Virus record (IMG/VR): IMGVR_UViG_3300043568_000384 | Coordinates: 1 to 62,105 of that record | DNA: 62,105 bases | Direction: 5' to 3' (one strand) | DNA from: a virus | Shown: in pieces, positions 26,031-34,395 of the stretch | Layout of the letters: each line of letters begins with the position of its first letter | Numbering within the stretch: the first letter of the stretch is position 1 | Program-made: the position numbers and the translations under genes | Notes under the pieces: generated by a model | The model's input: the letters and a program-made list of their open reading frames with translations, nothing else | Told to the model about the DNA's origin: nothing | Databases searched by the model: none

Positions 26031-26851
26031 CACAGGGCGTTTTACTTTTCGCAAATAACAACAGCGAAATAGCATACACTGATTTAGCTATTTTTGCTGC
26101 ACAGCAAATAACAAAGTATCTAAATGTGCCAGTTAGTATTGTAACTGATAGCAAACCCAGCATTTCAAAAAACGTATTTGATAAAATTATAGAAATAACT
26201 GATAATTCTTCTTATACTAAAAGATTTCACGACGGCACTGACAGTAACAAAACGTTACATTGGAAAAATACATCCAGGTCTCGGTGCTACGAGCTTACTC
26301 CATACGATGAAACGCTGGTTATTGATGTTGATTATATAGTTAATTCGACAACTTTAAACTATTGTTGGAATCAGCCGCATGATTTTTTAATTTATTCCAA
26401 ATATTGTGATCTAGCACAATGGCGAAGTAGCGCAGAATTTGATCATGTAAGCGAATATTCAGTACCGTTCTATTGGGCCACTGTATTTTTCTTTAGAAAA
26501 ACTGAACTTAATAAACAATTTTTTGATTTAATAACACATATTAAATTAAATTGGGTTTATTACAAGTTTGTATATCAAATTCAAAGTACAAATTTTAGAA
26601 ATGATTATGCTTATAGCATAGCAATACACATGATGAATGGTTTCACAAATGGTGTATTTGCTAACCAACTACCTAGCAAGATGTTTTATACATTGGATAC
26701 TGATTTTCTTATTGATATCGATGGCGACACCATGAAATTTCTTGTTGAAAAACAAAATACACCTGGTGAGTATACCGCTTTAAAAACTTCAGGATTAGAC
26801 GTTCATGTTATGAACAAGTATAGTTTGTTAAGGTGTGTTAACAATGAGTAA
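26027..26851 (+). CDS. Glycosyltransferase-like protein (GT-A/GT8-type)
   Basis: A 274-residue cytoplasmic protein. The N-terminus (LLFANNNSEIAYTDLAIFAA) and a VSIVTDS strand fit a GT-A nucleotide-sugar-binding fold, and ETLVIDVDYIVNS near residue 100 supplies a DxD-type metal/nucleotide site (DVD). FWATVFFFRK near residue 150 and a HVMNK segment near the C-terminus fit acceptor-domain features of GT8-like enzymes, although no acceptor can be named. It overlaps its upstream neighbour by 4 bases and its downstream neighbour by 8. The following protein is a distant relative, so two related transferases are adjacent. Substrate is unknown. Confidence 0.6.
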   Translation: MTQGVLLFANNNSEIAYTDLAIFAAQQITKYLNVPVSIVTDSKPSISKNVFDKIIEITDNSSYTKRFHDGTDSNKTLHWKNTSRSRCYELTPYDETLVIDVDYIVNSTTLNYCWNQPHDFLIYSKYCDLAQWRSSAEFDHVSEYSVPFYWATVFFFRKTELNKQFFDLITHIKLNWVYYKFVYQIQSTNFRNDYAYSIAIHMMNGFTNGVFANQLPSKMFYTLDTDFLIDIDGDTMKFLVEKQNTPGEYTALKTSGLDVHVMNKYSLLRCVNNE

Positions 26852-27677
26852 AGGTCATGTATTTTTAGCACAAAATTCCACAGTCGACTATGTTAGACAA
26901 GCCTGTGCTTTAGCTTTAAGTATTAAAAAACATAATAAACAACACAATCAAACTTGTGTTATTACCAATGACGATATTCCTGAAGAATACAAACACGCAT
27001 TTGATTATATAGTTCCTATTCCATGGACTGATATAGCAAAAGATTCTGTATGGAAAATAGAAAATAGATGGAAAATTATTCATGCTACTCCATTCAAGGA
27101 GAATATTGTCTATGATACTGATATGATATTGCTAAACTCCAACGATCATTGGTGGCCACATTTATCCAAGCATGAACTATTGTTTACATCCACAGTTACT
27201 GATTATAGAAACAACATTGTAACAAGTGATTTTTATCGTAAAACTTTTACAGCAAATGCGTTACCTAACTTGTATGTTGGAGCATTTTATTTTAGAAAAA
27301 CAAATAAATCCTATGAGTTTTTTAAATGGCTCGACTTGCTAACTGCCAATTGGAAAACTTTTTATCAAAAATTTTTATCAACACAGCCACAAAAATTTTG
27401 TAGCATGGATGTAAATGCTGCCCTTGCTGTAAAATTTATGGATTGCGAATCGCAAGTTTTAGTTAACAAAACTTTTATACCCGGCTTTACACACATGAAG
27501 CCCGCATTACAAGGGTGGAATAATGTACCCGCAAAATGGACAAGTGTGTTACCTAGTTATTTCTCGGATGATTGCCAGTTAAAAGTTGGTAACGTACAAC
27601 AACAAGGTTTATTCCATTATGTAGAGGATGAATTTTTAACCGAAGACATACTACATAAGTTGTCTAGACAAACATGA
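26844..27677 (+). CDS. Glycosyltransferase-like protein (GT-A/GT8-type)
   Basis: The frame is open from a GTG at 26835, but the ATG at 26844 (MSKGHVFLAQNS) is preferred: AAGG lies 10 bases upstream and the sequence then aligns with its neighbour. It has 277 residues. GHVFLAQNSTVDYVRQACAL begins the fold, CVITNDDIP is the second strand, and IVYDTDMILLNS gives a DTD metal site near residue 92. LYVGAFYFRKT near residue 144 parallels the FWATVFFFRKT of the upstream gene, and MDVNAALAVK fits GT8 acceptor-side helices. A paralogue of 26027 and likely acts on the same or a sequential sugar linkage; donor and acceptor unknown. Confidence 0.6.
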   Translation: MSKGHVFLAQNSTVDYVRQACALALSIKKHNKQHNQTCVITNDDIPEEYKHAFDYIVPIPWTDIAKDSVWKIENRWKIIHATPFKENIVYDTDMILLNSNDHWWPHLSKHELLFTSTVTDYRNNIVTSDFYRKTFTANALPNLYVGAFYFRKTNKSYEFFKWLDLLTANWKTFYQKFLSTQPQKFCSMDVNAALAVKFMDCESQVLVNKTFIPGFTHMKPALQGWNNVPAKWTSVLPSYFSDDCQLKVGNVQQQGLFHYVEDEFLTEDILHKLSRQT

Positions 27678-28222
27678 CAGTAATTAACAAAATGTATGTA
27701 CAATACGATGATACAGGTCGAGTACACTACGTTAACAATTTTCAAGATCCTGTACTTAAGAATTTCGAAATTGATCTAGAATTAATTTTAGACTTTTTAT
27801 CGGATGGCAATAAAGACTGTAAGAAATATAAAATTAATTATTTTTTCAATCTAAGTAAGGGTGTTGTTGAACACGAATCCGAACAACAAGATATACAAAC
27901 TCCGTTTCCTGTTGTAATGTCTAGGACAACTTCTTATCAAAACGAGATTACATTAGATCATAATCTACTAGAATCTAAATGGACAATTCATGTTAGACCA
28001 GACCTAACAGATCAGTTAGCAATAAGTTCTGATTTTGTATTTTTTATTTGTAAGAAAGATGACCCGCATTATCTGTATTCTACTCTAGTTGTTCAACCAG
28101 ATAATCTTAAAACTGGCAAGTTTGATTTGTTTTTTATTCATGATCATGAAAAAGACATAAACAATATAAGTGTTGTGCCGATTCGATCGTTTAAATCGTA
28201 CGGGCTAAAGGAAATTAAATGA
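27674..28222 (+). CDS. Hypothetical protein in glycosyltransferase operon
   Basis: A 182-residue soluble protein with ATGA overlaps at both ends, hence translationally coupled to the glycosyltransferases. It starts MTVINKMYVQYDDTGRVHYV; the pattern of alternating beta strands and no long helices suggests a beta-sandwich. A FVFFICKKDDPHYL segment near residue 130 and an IHDHEKDINN segment near the end are visible. No catalytic motif, signal peptide or membrane span. I do not recognise a family. Position suggests a structural or glycan-related accessory role. Confidence 0.5.
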   Translation: MTVINKMYVQYDDTGRVHYVNNFQDPVLKNFEIDLELILDFLSDGNKDCKKYKINYFFNLSKGVVEHESEQQDIQTPFPVVMSRTTSYQNEITLDHNLLESKWTIHVRPDLTDQLAISSDFVFFICKKDDPHYLYSTLVVQPDNLKTGKFDLFFIHDHEKDINNISVVPIRSFKSYGLKEIK

Positions 28223-29136
28223 GTCAAAAATTTAAAGTTATGGACTGCGATATTGTATATTTGAGCTATGACGAACCAAATGCCGAAGAAAATTACGCAG
28301 ACTTACTGACCAAAGTGCCATGGGCAAAACGTGTACATGGTGTAGAAGGTAGTGATGCCGCACATAAAGCCTGTGCTAGGCTAAGTGAAACAGATCGATT
28401 AATAGTTGTAGATGGCGACAACAAAATTCGTCCCGAGTTTCTTAAACAAGAAGTTGAATTTAAAGATGAAGTTGAACTTGATAAAAGTGTTATTAGTTGG
28501 GGAGCACAAAATGTCATCAATGGATTGATTTACGGTAACGGCGGCATCAAATGTTGGCCTACTCAGTTAGTACTTGACATGAAAACACACGAAGCAGCTG
28601 AAAGTGACAATTCCAAGACACAAGTAGATTTTTGTTGGGATATCAATTACATACAGATGGAACAATGTATGAGCGATGTATATAACAACGCTAATGCCCA
28701 ACAGGCCTGGCGAGCTGGATTCCGTGAAGGTGTTAAAATGGGTTTGCTCGAAGGGTCAAAAGCAGACAATATTGTAAAACAAGTACACTGGAAAAATTTT
28801 CAAAGACTGTTAGTATGGATGCATGTTGGAATGGATGTTAAGAATGGTGAATGGGCAATCTATGGCGCCAGACAAGGTTGCTATATGACCAATTGTACTG
28901 ACTGGGATTTCGTCAATGTTAGAGACTTTAAATGGTTAAATTCCTATTGGACAGAACATGACAGTAAAACAACTGACAAGATGTTACCATTTGAAATTAT
29001 GGGTATCGGCGAAACACTTAAACATGAACTAGATATGTCTATGGCTGATCCATTCACCAGTGAGCAAAGTACACTATTTAAATCGTTGTATACCAATCCA
29101 CCACGTATGAAAAACACATTTATTGTGGGATCATAA
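28219..29136 (+). CDS. Glycosyltransferase-like protein, DGD family copy 1
   Basis: A 305-residue protein. The N-terminus (CDIVYLSYDEPNAEENYADL, then WAKRVHGVEGSDAAHKACA) and RLIVVDGDNKIRPEF near residue 60-75 give a GT-A-like fold with a DGD motif. VINGLIYGNGGIKCWP near residue 100 is repeated as NDLEYGNGGIKLLP in the next gene, so the two are paralogues. A further conserved part, AWRAGFREGVKM near 160, is also shared (WKSAFRECSKL). It overlaps both neighbours (ATGA; TAATG). I recall such proteins in phages and algal viruses annotated as glycosyltransferases. Donor and acceptor are unknown. Confidence 0.6.
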   Translation: MSQKFKVMDCDIVYLSYDEPNAEENYADLLTKVPWAKRVHGVEGSDAAHKACARLSETDRLIVVDGDNKIRPEFLKQEVEFKDEVELDKSVISWGAQNVINGLIYGNGGIKCWPTQLVLDMKTHEAAESDNSKTQVDFCWDINYIQMEQCMSDVYNNANAQQAWRAGFREGVKMGLLEGSKADNIVKQVHWKNFQRLLVWMHVGMDVKNGEWAIYGARQGCYMTNCTDWDFVNVRDFKWLNSYWTEHDSKTTDKMLPFEIMGIGETLKHELDMSMADPFTSEQSTLFKSLYTNPPRMKNTFIVGS

Positions 29137-29810
29137 TGTACGATATTGTATTCATAAGTTATCAAGAACCCAATGCTGACAGCAATTGGAAGTTGCTAAA
29201 CCGTAGATTTCCATTTGCTAGACGTGTACACGGAGTAAAAGGTATACATCAAGCGCACATCGCCGCCGCAAAAAAGTGTTTCACTGACATGCTGTGGGTA
29301 GTTGACGGCGACGCAGTGGTGCTTGACTCATTCAACTTTGATTATGTACCACAAGATCCTGAATATGTATTTGTTTGGCGAAGTAAAAATCCCGTAAATG
29401 ACTTAGAGTACGGCAACGGTGGAATAAAATTGTTGCCCAGGCTAATGACATTAAATATGGATACTAGCAAACCTGATATGACAACTAGTATTAGTACTAA
29501 ATTTAAACCTGTAAAAATAGTCAGTAACATAACGACATTTAACACCGATCCATTTAACACTTGGAAAAGCGCATTTAGAGAATGCTCTAAATTGTCAAGT
29601 ACTGTTATCGACAGGCAAAAGCAAGACGAAACAGCAGACAGATTACATATATGGTGTACGAAAGGTATCGGTAGACCTTACGGTGATTGCGCTATTGCTG
29701 GCGCCCTAGCAGGTAAAGCATATGGTGACGCTAACAAAAATAATTTAGAAGCACTGAAGAAGATTAATGACTTTGAGTGGTTGGATAGAAAATTTAAGGA
29801 AACTTTATGA
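29136..29810 (+). CDS. Glycosyltransferase-like protein, DGD family copy 2
   Basis: A 224-residue paralogue of the preceding gene: YDIVFISYQEPNADSNWKLL, FARRVHGVKGIHQAHIAAA, MLWVVDGDAVV (DGD near residue 50), LEYGNGGIKLLP and TWKSAFRECSKL all line up with copy 1. It is about 80 residues shorter, mostly by a smaller C-terminal part. Start overlaps the upstream stop (TAATG), end overlaps the next start (ATGA). Both copies keep the DGD site, so both may be active. The tandem arrangement suggests duplication inside the phage followed by divergence. Confidence 0.6.
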   Translation: MYDIVFISYQEPNADSNWKLLNRRFPFARRVHGVKGIHQAHIAAAKKCFTDMLWVVDGDAVVLDSFNFDYVPQDPEYVFVWRSKNPVNDLEYGNGGIKLLPRLMTLNMDTSKPDMTTSISTKFKPVKIVSNITTFNTDPFNTWKSAFRECSKLSSTVIDRQKQDETADRLHIWCTKGIGRPYGDCAIAGALAGKAYGDANKNNLEALKKINDFEWLDRKFKETL

Positions 29811-30742
29811 GTGAAAAGCAAAGCAGTACTATCGAGTGGTTGTATGGACTAGAAGATTATTTTAATTTTTCTAACAACACAGAAGCTGCGGATTATATTA
29901 GAAATATTATTACTATATTTTATGCAGACAATCCAGCAGCAGCATTAAAGAAATTATGTGTTAGCGCATTTGAATCTATCGATGACACTGAACAGTTTGC
30001 TAAGGTTGTCAACTTATATTTTACGGCACTAGACAAGAATTTTTCATTGCTAGAGCTTGCAAGTAATGCTAGAATCTTATTTCCTAAAGAAAAAATATTT
30101 AATGCTATTCATATGTACAGTCGTAATAATTCTAATATAGAAACATTAAACGATGCGCTGAGCAAGAGTCAAATTAAAAGTAAAATTTGGTTAGTAGAAG
30201 AACTAGCTAAGATAAAAACTAACTACGATAATGTAGCAGTTATGGCTGGATGGTACGGACAAATAAAATCAATTTATGACAAAAGGTTAACTTATGCTAA
30301 AATGAGAATTATTGAATTGGATAAATCTGCGTGTGAAACTAGCGATTATATTTTTAATTTAAGCAATTTAGAAAATTATAAAGTTAAGTCAGTTAATGCC
30401 GATATCAACAATCTTACACTACACAAAAATGGTTATGAGTGGGACGTTGAAAATTTTAAAGAAGGTTCTAAATATACGGAGAAATTTTTACCTGATTTAA
30501 TCATCAATACCAGTGCCGAGCACATGACCGAAGAATGGTTTCATCAAATTAGATTTAAAGAATTGGAAAGCAATCCCGTTGTGGCAATACAAAGTAATAA
30601 TATGTTTGACGGAGAAGGACATGTTAATTGTGTTCATAGTATTGACCATATGAAGAAAAAGTTTCTCATGAAGGAAATTTTGTTTGAAGGTGAGCTACAG
30701 CTTAAGGGATATAAGCGTGTTATGCTTATAGGACGTCCATGA
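29807..30742 (+). CDS. Probable class I SAM-dependent methyltransferase-like protein
   Basis: A 311-residue protein with a helical N-terminal third (about residues 1-140) and a Rossmann-like C-terminal half. In the latter, NVAVMAGWYGQIKSIY near residue 145 fits the glycine-rich motif I of class I methyltransferases, RIIELDKSACE the acidic strand-2 motif, VNADINNL motif II and PDLIINTSAEHMTEEW motif IV. The family is inferred from this motif order; no full match is recognised. The gene overlaps both neighbours by four bases and lies between glycosyltransferases and the radical-SAM genes, so a glycan or peptide methylation role is plausible. The substrate is unknown. Confidence 0.5.
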   Translation: MSEKQSSTIEWLYGLEDYFNFSNNTEAADYIRNIITIFYADNPAAALKKLCVSAFESIDDTEQFAKVVNLYFTALDKNFSLLELASNARILFPKEKIFNAIHMYSRNNSNIETLNDALSKSQIKSKIWLVEELAKIKTNYDNVAVMAGWYGQIKSIYDKRLTYAKMRIIELDKSACETSDYIFNLSNLENYKVKSVNADINNLTLHKNGYEWDVENFKEGSKYTEKFLPDLIINTSAEHMTEEWFHQIRFKELESNPVVAIQSNNMFDGEGHVNCVHSIDHMKKKFLMKEILFEGELQLKGYKRVMLIGRP

Positions 30743-30966
30743 TAGATTTAGAAACATTCGAATTACGTAAACTACAAACAGAAGCTGCTCGCGCATTGTC
30801 TTCGATGGAAGCAACTAATGACAATATATACAAATTTAACCAAGTTGCTAGACATGACAGTCATTTATGGTATAAAGCTGTAATTAATTGGTATATAGAA
30901 CAACATGGGGGCCTCCCAAGCGAGATAGGTCCAGGCTCAACAGTTAAAATGGTAACAACACAATGA
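30739..30966 (+). CDS. Small protein (75 aa) directly upstream of a radical-SAM gene
   Basis: A 75-residue protein, MIDLETFELRKLQTEAARAL, with a charged helical N-terminal half and a short Gly/Pro/Ser-rich tail (GGLPSEIGPGSTVKM). It overlaps the methyltransferase-like gene and its stop overlaps the ATG of the radical-SAM gene at 30963. There is no Cys and no obvious leader signature. It may be a structural unknown of the operon; because of its size and position a peptide substrate of the radical-SAM enzymes is conceivable but unsupported by any motif. Confidence 0.45.
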   Translation: MIDLETFELRKLQTEAARALSSMEATNDNIYKFNQVARHDSHLWYKAVINWYIEQHGGLPSEIGPGSTVKMVTTQ

Positions 30967-32126
30967 TGTATAATTATGATGATATAAAAACAGTTCACTT
31001 AGAAATTACTGATAAGTGTAATGCTGCTTGCCCTATGTGTGCAAGAAATATCAATGGTGGTGAAGATAATCCTCAGTTGCCAAATACTGAAATCACACTA
31101 GCAGATGCTGAAATAATTTTTCCAGTAGATTTTGTTAAACAACTTGATCGAATGTATATGTGCGGTAATTTTGGTGATCCTATGGCAGCATCTGACACAC
31201 TTGAAGTTTTTCAATATTTTAGGAAACATAATCCTAAAATGTCGTTGTCGTTACACACTAACGGCAGTGCTAAAACAACTGAATGGTGGAAAACTTTAGC
31301 AGCAACACTAAGTCCTAACGGGTATGTGGTATTTGGTATTGACGGATTAGCGGATACTAATCACTTGTATAGGCAAAATACTAATTTTGACAAGATTATG
31401 CAAAATGCTCAGGCTTTCATCGATGCGGGTGGCAGAGCTCGTTGGGATTACATTGTATTTGCACATAATGAGCACCAAGTTGAAGAAGCAGAAAAATTAG
31501 CTAACAACATGAAGTTTGAAAAATTTCAAATTAAAAAGTCGGCAAGATTTGTTAGTAATGACGGCACTACTAAAGACCAGCACATTGCTCGTAATCGGAA
31601 AGGTATGTCTACTTTATTACAGCCCCCTACTAACCCTAAGTATCGAAATAGTGCATTACAAGAAATAAGTAAGATTGAGAGTAAGTCCAGAGTTGTTAAA
31701 TTTAATCCTAGCAAAGTTTCAGAATTAACAATTTTAAAAAAACAAGTATTCAATACTGATCCTGAAAAGAAATCTCCTATTGAAAAATACTGGGATACTA
31801 CTGAAATTACATGTAAAGTTGCAGAAGAAAAAAGCATTTATATCAGCGCAGAAGGCATAGTACAACCTTGTTGTTGGACAGCTGGTCAAATGTATGTGTG
31901 GTTTTTACAACCTAAGAGTACGCAAATTTGGTCTCTTATAGACGAAATTGGAAAAGACAAATTAAACGCTAAACTCACTTCGCTAAAGAGTATAGTTGAC
32001 GGATTATTCTTTCAAGACTTACTACCTGAAAGTTGGAAGAAAACAAGTTGTGCTACTGGAAAACTGGCAATATGTGCTAGGACATGCGGCGGTAAGTATA
32101 ACGCCTTTGCTGAACAATTTAAATAA
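30963..32126 (+). CDS. Radical SAM protein with C-terminal SPASM-like Cys cluster
   Basis: A 387-residue protein. The CX3CX2C radical-SAM motif is C19-C23-C26 (DKCNAACPMCAR), which binds the 4Fe-4S cluster that cleaves SAM. The MCGNFGDPM segment near residue 75 takes the place of the GGEP motif. HTNGSAKTTEWW near 95 and FGIDGLADTNHLYR near 120 are usual radical-SAM strands. The C-terminal part has ITC, EGIVQPCCW and ICARTCGGK, a SPASM-like cluster pattern. Close relatives at 40881 and 41942 share the layout. Family knowledge: SPASM proteins modify peptides or other substrates; here no substrate can be named. It overlaps the 75-residue gene upstream and ends 1 base from the convergent gene at 32128. 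Confidence 0.85.
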   Translation: MMYNYDDIKTVHLEITDKCNAACPMCARNINGGEDNPQLPNTEITLADAEIIFPVDFVKQLDRMYMCGNFGDPMAASDTLEVFQYFRKHNPKMSLSLHTNGSAKTTEWWKTLAATLSPNGYVVFGIDGLADTNHLYRQNTNFDKIMQNAQAFIDAGGRARWDYIVFAHNEHQVEEAEKLANNMKFEKFQIKKSARFVSNDGTTKDQHIARNRKGMSTLLQPPTNPKYRNSALQEISKIESKSRVVKFNPSKVSELTILKKQVFNTDPEKKSPIEKYWDTTEITCKVAEEKSIYISAEGIVQPCCWTAGQMYVWFLQPKSTQIWSLIDEIGKDKLNAKLTSLKSIVDGLFFQDLLPESWKKTSCATGKLAICARTCGGKYNAFAEQFK

Positions 32127-32134
32127 TTTAAATT
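32116..32134. repeat. AT-only palindrome at convergent gene ends, possible bidirectional terminator
   Basis: AATTTAAAT (32116-32124) and ATTTAAATT (32126-32134) form a perfect inverted repeat around one base, spanning the stop codons of the two convergent radical-SAM genes, with a T run at 32139-32145. The stem has no G or C, so termination strength is doubtful; it may just reflect AT-rich coding sequence. Confidence 0.35.
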
Positions 32135-33078
32135 ATTATTTTTTTAGATATATTAGTTTCTAAGGCACAGCTACACCACGCCTGTTTACAAACTACTGGT
32201 GTTTTCGATAATCCTTTAAAATCTTTTAAAGTTCCTAAATTCTGCCCTTGACTACAACTAGCGCCAGTTATGTCTCCAAAAAAAGAAATATATAAACAAT
32301 CTGCTCCAATATTACAAGTCCAGTTAAAAAACTTGTTTAATCTATTGTTAAGCAAATACTGATCGTCAAGAGGTTCTTCTTGTCCATTATCGTATTTTAT
32401 AAATGTTTGTCCAAATCCCCGACCTTGACTTAGATTGAATGGAAACGCTTTATTTACAGGTGTTTCTTTTTCGAACCATGCCAGCTGTTGTTCTGTGTAC
32501 TCGTAGCTAGTATCTTGTTCTAATTGATCTTTCTTAAATACTCTAGTAAATCCAGTATGTGCCATACTGTCCATGATTTTAAATTTATTGTATACTTCGA
32601 CGCACTTATCCCATAACGGTGGCCACATTAATACAAATACTCCAGCATTGGTAACTTTGCCAATAGCATCCATTTTTTCAAATATATCTGTATTATCCCA
32701 TTCTGGATGATAGCTCAATGTAACTTTGTACAATTTTGGAGCATATTCTTGCCACCAGGCTAAACTCCGTGTACCGTTTGTGTTAACATGGCAGTGCCAA
32801 TTATATTCGTTAAACTTGTCGCACAAGAATTCAAAGTGCGGAGAAATAGTAGGTTCTCCGCCGTTTAAAAATATATGTACTGGTCTATCTTTAACTTCTT
32901 CTTTTAGCTTAGATAAGAAATTTTCTAGTATCGCACGATCTTCTACCTTGTTGATTATAGTGTTAGTGCCTCGATGTAGTAAATCAGGACAATAGGTACA
33001 GTGATATGTACAAATACTGTTCAAAGTCCAATTAATTACAAGTACATTATTCTTGTCATAGATTTCTATAGGTTTCAT
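32128..33078 (-). CDS. Radical SAM protein (single-domain type, GGEPT)
   Basis: A 316-residue protein on the opposite strand to its neighbours. CX3CX2C is C23-C27-C30 (SICTYHCTYCPD). HIFLNGGEPTISPHFEFL near residue 70 is the GGE motif that binds the SAM methionine. HVNTNGTRSLAWWQ near 100 and TLSYHPEW near 120 are later core strands. The C-terminal part has C-residues in WTCNIGADC, GASCSQG and VCKQAWCSCALE, so an auxiliary cluster is possible. It is divergently transcribed from the N-twitch gene at 33111 across a 32-bp region. A related architecture with a different C-terminus is at 46935. Substrate unknown. Confidence 0.85.
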   Translation of the reverse strand: MKPIEIYDKNNVLVINWTLNSICTYHCTYCPDLLHRGTNTIINKVEDRAILENFLSKLKEEVKDRPVHIFLNGGEPTISPHFEFLCDKFNEYNWHCHVNTNGTRSLAWWQEYAPKLYKVTLSYHPEWDNTDIFEKMDAIGKVTNAGVFVLMWPPLWDKCVEVYNKFKIMDSMAHTGFTRVFKKDQLEQDTSYEYTEQQLAWFEKETPVNKAFPFNLSQGRGFGQTFIKYDNGQEEPLDDQYLLNNRLNKFFNWTCNIGADCLYISFFGDITGASCSQGQNLGTLKDFKGLSKTPVVCKQAWCSCALETNISKKIII

Positions 33079-33086
33079 ATTACGTC

Positions 33087-33106
33087 TATTTATCTAGCCA
33101 TAAATA
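33087..33106. promoter_or_regulatory. Divergent inverted ATAAATA boxes
   Basis: TATTTAT (33087-33093) and ATAAATA (33100-33106) are perfect 7-base inverted repeats, six bases apart, filling the 32-bp space between divergent radical-SAM genes. Read outward each is a T4-late-like box. Both boxes lie only 9-11 bases from the start codons, so a promoter here would give nearly leaderless transcripts. An operator is an equally possible reading. Confidence 0.4.
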
Positions 33107-33110
33107 TCTC

Positions 33111-34388
33111 ATGACACCAAATACTATATTTCCAATTAAGTCTGAAACTGCCTGTTTATTAAAATGGGCCTGGAGCAGTCTTTTCGTATATCAAGGAACT
33201 TCTAGCTCATGCCATCGAACAATACATTCTTCGTTTGGTCCAGAGTTAATAGGCACTTTTCACAATACTCCTGAAAAAATCAAAGAACGTGAATTAATGC
33301 TTAACGGTAAATGGCCAGGTCGCGGGTGTGAATATTGCCGAGATATTGAAGCCGCCGGCGGCACAAGTGATCGTATGAGAGAATTGGAAGGGTTGTCGGA
33401 TCCACTTTACCGAGGATTTATCCCGCCAGAATTAAAAGATAATCCCTTTGCTACAGTTGTCACTCCTACTATGTTAGAAGTTTACTTTAGTAATTTGTGT
33501 AATATGACATGCTTGTATTGCGGCCCAGATTTAAGTACACAATGGGTCGCTGAAAATAATATTCATGCAGGTGATCGTGGTAAACAGCAATTTAAAATAC
33601 ATCAAGAACGACAAAATTTATATCCTGAGCGTTTAAAATATTTTTGGGAATGGTTATCAAACAACTATCAAAGTCTCAGGATGTTTAACGTATTAGGTGG
33701 CGAGCCATTTTACCAAGATGAAACAGAACAATGTATTGAATTTTGGAATAACAATCCCAATCCCAAAATGCATTTTAGCATATTTTCTAATTTAAAAGTT
33801 AAGCCTGAAAAATTTAAAAAAATATTAGATAAATTTGATTATCTTATTAAAAATAAAAAAGTAAGTTCTATAGGGATAACAGCTAGTCTTGATTGTTGGG
33901 GCGTCGAACAAGAATATGTGCGATGGGGCGTAGATTTAAATGAGTGGGAAACTAATTTCAAAACTCTTGTTTACGATTACCCTAGCATAAAGATTTGCGT
34001 TAACAGTACAATAAATTGCCTTTCTATAAAAACTATGCCCGAATTACTAACTAGAATTAATGATTGTAATTCTTATCGTAAAAGTATTACAGGTAATGAT
34101 ATTATTCATAGTTTTAATATGTTAACGGAACCAAACTTCATGAATGCTAAGATTTTCCCGGCAGGGTTCTTCGATGAAGATTTTAAAAAGATTTTAACTG
34201 TTATGCCTTCAGCCACAGCAAGAGAGCAGAGTCTAAAAGAGCATATGGAAGGTATTTGGAAAGCATACAATTCTGCCAAACACGATCCTAGTCAAATTGC
34301 TTTGTTAAAAGAAGTACTCGACGAAGCAGACAAGCGTCACAAAACCAATTGGCAAACAATTTTTCCTTGGTTAACGGACATACATTAA
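33111..34388 (+). CDS. Radical SAM protein with N-terminal twitch-like Cys domain, type A
   Basis: A 425-residue protein. Residues 1-100 hold a Cys-rich segment (CLLKWAWSSLF near C15, SSSCHRT with C34, GRGCEYCRD with C73 and C76), which fits an N-terminal twitch-type auxiliary Fe-S domain, then the radical-SAM motif C130-C134-C137 (NLCNMTCLYCGP), with GGEPF at 196-200. The rest is a radical-SAM barrel plus a helical C-terminus ending HKTNWQTIFPWLTDIH, an ending shared with the protein at 37369 (NTNWRQVFPWMINIKE). Family knowledge: this architecture (N-terminal twitch radical SAM) is widespread in phages and metagenomes, with no assigned function. It starts 32 bases from a divergent gene. Confidence 0.85.
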   Translation: MTPNTIFPIKSETACLLKWAWSSLFVYQGTSSSCHRTIHSSFGPELIGTFHNTPEKIKERELMLNGKWPGRGCEYCRDIEAAGGTSDRMRELEGLSDPLYRGFIPPELKDNPFATVVTPTMLEVYFSNLCNMTCLYCGPDLSTQWVAENNIHAGDRGKQQFKIHQERQNLYPERLKYFWEWLSNNYQSLRMFNVLGGEPFYQDETEQCIEFWNNNPNPKMHFSIFSNLKVKPEKFKKILDKFDYLIKNKKVSSIGITASLDCWGVEQEYVRWGVDLNEWETNFKTLVYDYPSIKICVNSTINCLSIKTMPELLTRINDCNSYRKSITGNDIIHSFNMLTEPNFMNAKIFPAGFFDEDFKKILTVMPSATAREQSLKEHMEGIWKAYNSAKHDPSQIALLKEVLDEADKRHKTNWQTIFPWLTDIH

Positions 34389-34395
34389 ATACTAG

